Under the pieces are notes generated by a model. The model saw only the letters and a program-made list of their open reading frames with translations, had not been told where the DNA came from and did not search any database. From an uncultured Rhodospirillales bacterium (GTDB lineage: Bacteria > Pseudomonadota > Alphaproteobacteria > Acetobacterales > Acetobacteraceae), in contig CAIYPH010000797.1 in the NCBI GenBank assembly GCA_903928045.1, forward strand, positions 1 to 8,099: a stretch of DNA of 8,099 nucleotides. The letters are read 5' to 3'. The position numbers and the translations under genes were made by a program. Shown here piece by piece: positions 5,784 to 8,099 of the stretch; position 1 is the stretch's first letter; the number at the start of each line of letters is the position of its first letter.

Positions 5784-6683
5784 TCACAGGGGCGCGATGG
5801 CGAACCGCATCGTGCCGCGCCGCTGCCCGCCCGGGGGAAGCACGAACACGCCCGGAGGTGGCGTGCCGTCCATCCGGTTCAACCCGTCGGTGATGTTGGT
5901 CACTGGCTCGATGGCGAAGAAGTCCTTGCCGTCGGGGATATAGACGATGAGGTTGGCGAAAATCGGGTCCGCCGTGACGTCGAGCGCGTAGCCGCGGTCG
6001 GGGTAGGTGATGCGGGCGGTTCCGGTCCAGCCGGTGAAGCAATTGTCGATGAAGTGTTGGCCGATGGGGCGCGCCGATGAATGGTCGCGCTCGGGAGGGA
6101 CAAGCGTGTGGTCGATCGGCAGCATGTCCGGCCCGTTGCGTTGCAGGCCGGTGGCGGCGAATTGCAGCGTGGCCTCGGGGCTGCGGGGGAAGAAGGGGTG
6201 CTGGCCGAAGGCGAGCGGGGCGGGGGCGTCGTGGCGGTTTTCCACCACGCAGGTGATCTCCAGCGCGTCTTCGCTCAGCCGGAAAATCTGCTCCGCGTGG
6301 AAGGCGAAGGGCCATAGCTCCCCACCTGGATAGTCGAGGCTGAGGGTGACGGCGTCGCCCTCCTCCTGCGCCGTCCAGGGCAGGCGCCAGCCGGCGCCGT
6401 GGATGGCCCAGCCGTTCATGAGGTCCGGCAGGTCGTAGCTCTGCCCGGCATGGGTGAAGCGGCGGCCGGCGACGCGGTTGGAATAGGGGAAAAGCGGGTA
6501 GCTCGCGAGGTCCCGCGGGCTGTCGGCCTGCATGGCGTTGGGCAGCGGCAGGCGAAACATCGGCTCGCCGTCGCGCGTCCAGGAGACCACGCCGCCGCCG
6601 AAGCCGGGTGCCAGCACCAGTTCGGCCGCACCAGCCACCACCTTCACCACCTCATGCCGCTTCGGCATGTTCATACCCAGCAT
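5784..6683 (-). CDS. Aldose 1-epimerase family protein, probable sulfoquinovose mutarotase, 299 aa
   Basis: Family of galactose mutarotase-like beta-sandwich proteins. Visible motifs, in order: FPYSNRVAGRRF with Asn69/Arg70, IHGAGWR with His95, the FGQHPFF block with His162 (candidate catalytic acid) and AIEPVTN with Glu259 (candidate catalytic base). It catalyses alpha/beta interconversion of a free hexose; next to a sulfoquinovosidase the natural substrate would be sulfoquinovose released as the alpha anomer, as for YihR and the characterised sulfoquinovose mutarotase. No signal peptide, so cytosolic. Several Met codons crowd the start: ATG 6689 overlaps the upstream permease stop (ATGA) but its AAAGGG sits with zero spacing, whereas ATG 6683 has that site 6 nt ahead and is chosen; 6689 would add two residues. 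The gap of 47 nt to the next gene is the longest in the operon. Confidence 0.88.
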   Translation of the reverse strand: MLGMNMPKRHEVVKVVAGAAELVLAPGFGGGVVSWTRDGEPMFRLPLPNAMQADSPRDLASYPLFPYSNRVAGRRFTHAGQSYDLPDLMNGWAIHGAGWRLPWTAQEEGDAVTLSLDYPGGELWPFAFHAEQIFRLSEDALEITCVVENRHDAPAPLAFGQHPFFPRSPEATLQFAATGLQRNGPDMLPIDHTLVPPERDHSSARPIGQHFIDNCFTGWTGTARITYPDRGYALDVTADPIFANLIVYIPDGKDFFAIEPVTNITDGLNRMDGTPPPGVFVLPPGGQRRGTMRFAIAPL

Positions 6684-6685
6684 GC

Positions 6686-7513
6686 TCATCCCTTTACCGC
6701 CCCTTGCGCCAATCCGCGCACCATGGAGCGCTGCACGATGGCGAACAAGGCCAGCACCGGCAGGATGGAGAGGATACCGCCCGCGGTCAGCGCGCCCCAG
6801 GGCAGCTGGAATTCACCAACCATCAATTGCAGGCCGACCGGCCAGGTGCGGCTGCCCGAGGAGGTCGTCAGCATGAGCGCGAACAAATACTCGTTCCAGG
6901 CGGCGATGCCGATGAACACCGCGCAGGCCCACAGCCCGCCCTGCACCAGCGGCAGCACGATGCGCACCATGGCGCCGAAGCGGGTGCAGCCGTCGATCCG
7001 CGCGGCCTCCTCCAACTCCAGCGGAATGGCGTCGAAGAAGCCCTTCATCATCCAAATGAAGATCGGCAGCAGGAAGGCGGTATAGGCGAGTGCCAGGCCG
7101 ATCCGGCTATCGAGCAGCCCGGCATTCCGCATGATCACGAACAGCGGGATGATCATCAGCACCACCGGGAACATGCGCAGGATCAGGAAGAACAGCAGCA
7201 GGTTTTGCCGCCCGCGGAACTGCATGCGCGAGAGGCTGTACGAGGCCATCGTGCCGGCGATCACGCAGATCACCACGGTGAAAAACGTCGTCACCGCCGA
7301 GTTCCACATCAGCGCCGGCAGGTTCGACTGGGTCCAGATCGCGATGTAGTTGTCGAGCGTCGCCGGGCTCGGCAAAGCGAAGTGGTTGGTGATGATGTCC
7401 TTCTCGGCGCGCAGCGAGATGTTGAACGCCCACAAAACCGGGAAGGCCGCGAACAGCGTGAAGCCAAGGGCGACGAGATAGACGGCGATGCGTTCGAGCG
7501 GGCTGCGGCGCAT
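6686..7513 (-). CDS. ABC sugar transporter permease, MalG type, 275 aa
   Basis: Inner-membrane permease of a carbohydrate ABC importer (binding-protein-dependent, CUT1 type). Six hydrophobic segments are visible at about residues 10-30, 70-93, 105-128, 139-158, 193-215 and 240-262. Between segments 4 and 5 is the cytoplasmic EAA loop, EEAARIDGCTRFG (168-180) leading to LP at 187-188, which docks on the ATPase subunit. WNEYLFALML (206-215) is typical of MalG-like members. Full length for the family. Its ATG is 1 nt after the stop of the MalF-type permease, with AAGGCGGA upstream, and its end overlaps the epimerase start region. Substrate specificity cannot be read from a permease; uptake of sulfoquinovose or sulfoquinovosyl glycerol is inferred from the sulfoquinovosidase downstream, by analogy with the Agrobacterium smo operon. 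Confidence 0.92.
   Translation of the reverse strand: MRRSPLERIAVYLVALGFTLFAAFPVLWAFNISLRAEKDIITNHFALPSPATLDNYIAIWTQSNLPALMWNSAVTTFFTVVICVIAGTMASYSLSRMQFRGRQNLLLFFLILRMFPVVLMIIPLFVIMRNAGLLDSRIGLALAYTAFLLPIFIWMMKGFFDAIPLELEEAARIDGCTRFGAMVRIVLPLVQGGLWACAVFIGIAAWNEYLFALMLTTSSGSRTWPVGLQLMVGEFQLPWGALTAGGILSILPVLALFAIVQRSMVRGLAQGAVKG
6690..6695 (-). promoter_or_regulatory. Ribosome-binding site deciding the epimerase start
   Basis: AAAGGG on the minus strand abuts ATG 6689 with no spacer but lies 6 nt from ATG 6683. It sits inside the last codons of the MalG-type permease gene, so translation of the two is coupled. Confidence 0.55.
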
Positions 7514-7514
7514 C

Positions 7515-8099
7515 TCAATCCGCCTTCAGCGCGTTGGAATAGCGCACATAGAGCCAGGAGCAGGCCATCAGCAGGACGAACATCACCACACTGAGCGCGC
7601 CGGCATAGCCGAAATTGAACTCGCGATAGGCCTTCTGGAACGCGTAGAGGGACAGCACCTGGGTGGAGCGGCCCGGCCCGCCGCCGGTGAGGATGAGCAG
7701 CAACTCGGGCGAGTTCATCAGGCTGATCGCCCGCAGCACCACGGAGGCGACGATGATGACGCGCAGCCCGGGCAGCTGGATATGGATGAAGCGGTGCCAG
7801 AAGCGCGCGCCATCCACCGCGGCGGCCTCGTAGAGCTCCTGCGGCACGCCTTTCAGCCCGGCCAGCAGCAGCAGGCCGAAAAAGGGGAAGCCGTGCCAGG
7901 TTTCCACCGCGATCGCGGCGGGAAGCGCCCAGTTGGGGTCGGCGAACCAGGCCTTGAAGCCGCCGATCACGCCGAGCCCCTGCAAGGCCGCGTTGATCAC
8001 GCCGAGCCGGCTATCCAGCATCAGCGCCCAGAGATTGCCGGCGACCACCAGCGGCAGGAACCAGGGCAGCAGGATCACCACCGACATGAAGCGGAAGCC
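7515..8099 (-). CDS. ABC sugar transporter permease, MalF type, partial (5' end outside the window)
   Basis: The frame is open to the window edge; the 194 visible residues are the C-terminal two thirds of a protein usually near 300 aa, and the ATG at 8087 is internal (preceded in frame by GFRF). Visible are the hydrophobic stretch SVVILLPWFLPLVVAGNLWAL, the MalF-typical WHGFPFFGLLLLAGL, the EAA loop ELYEAAAVDGARFW, LTGGGPGRSTQVLSLYAF, and a last membrane segment ending in LYVRYSNALKAD. It forms the heterodimeric channel with the MalG-type permease encoded 1 nt downstream. The genes for the binding protein and ATPase are not seen and would be expected upstream, to the right of this window, or elsewhere. 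Confidence 0.92.
   Translation of the reverse strand, partial: GFRFMSVVILLPWFLPLVVAGNLWALMLDSRLGVINAALQGLGVIGGFKAWFADPNWALPAAIAVETWHGFPFFGLLLLAGLKGVPQELYEAAAVDGARFWHRFIHIQLPGLRVIIVASVVLRAISLMNSPELLLILTGGGPGRSTQVLSLYAFQKAYREFNFGYAGALSVVMFVLLMACSWLYVRYSNALKAD

Noticed and set aside
5743..6315. Minus-strand frame overlapping the epimerase in another phase
   Set aside because: Arg/Pro-rich out-of-frame reading of the epimerase gene; only its last 13 codons or so lie outside that gene.
1..8099. CRISPR array, transposase, integrase or phage genes
   Set aside because: No regularly spaced repeats and no recombinase or phage-type protein motifs were seen on either strand.

Overview
The window looks like chromosomal DNA of a high-GC alphaproteobacterium. 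Acetobacteraceae is my best guess, from remembered intergenic hairpins with AAAAAACTTT tails in that family; this is inference, not a search result. It divides into a left part with a hypothetical gene, a tRNA and a small envelope-type gene, and a right part with one long minus-strand operon cut by the window edge.

Left part (1-1760). An unrecognised plus-strand ORF (106-600) is followed by a minus-strand tRNA-Val(CAC) at 859-933 with encoded CCA. The tRNA has a good sigma70-type promoter at 948-977 and a classic rho-independent terminator at 695-721. Diverging from the tRNA is a gene for a secreted DUF3108-type protein (987-1760). Its ribosome-binding site overlaps the -35 box of the tRNA promoter.

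Junction (1758-1915). A 158-bp imperfect inverted repeat fills the whole gap between two convergent genes. Its outer bases (TGA) are the stop codons of both genes. Each arm carries a strong hairpin, and the two hairpin stems differ by matched changes.

Right part (1913-8099, minus strand, transcribed right to left). The order is: ABC sugar permease of MalF type (5' end outside the window), ABC sugar permease of MalG type, aldose-1-epimerase-family protein, GNAT acetyltransferase fused in frame to a GH31 sulfoquinovosidase, then a PurB/PcaB-type lyase. Junctions are 1 nt, an overlap or near-overlap, 47 nt and 2 nt, so this is one operon. The GH31 enzyme carries the catalytic Asp pair and the five sulfonate-pocket residues of the K-E-R-W-Y class of sulfoquinovosidases. 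The set therefore reads as a sulfoquinovose (plant sulfolipid headgroup) uptake and processing operon: the ABC importer brings in sulfoquinovosyl glycerol or a relative, the GH31 enzyme releases sulfoquinovose, and the epimerase-family protein interconverts its anomers. The lyase is the unexplained member and the most likely place for new biochemistry. The GNAT fusion is the other oddity: its codon use differs from the sulfoquinovosidase part, and it sits beside the only loose junction of the operon, as if inserted. The binding protein, the ATPase and the sulfur-releasing or sugar-cleaving enzymes are not visible here.
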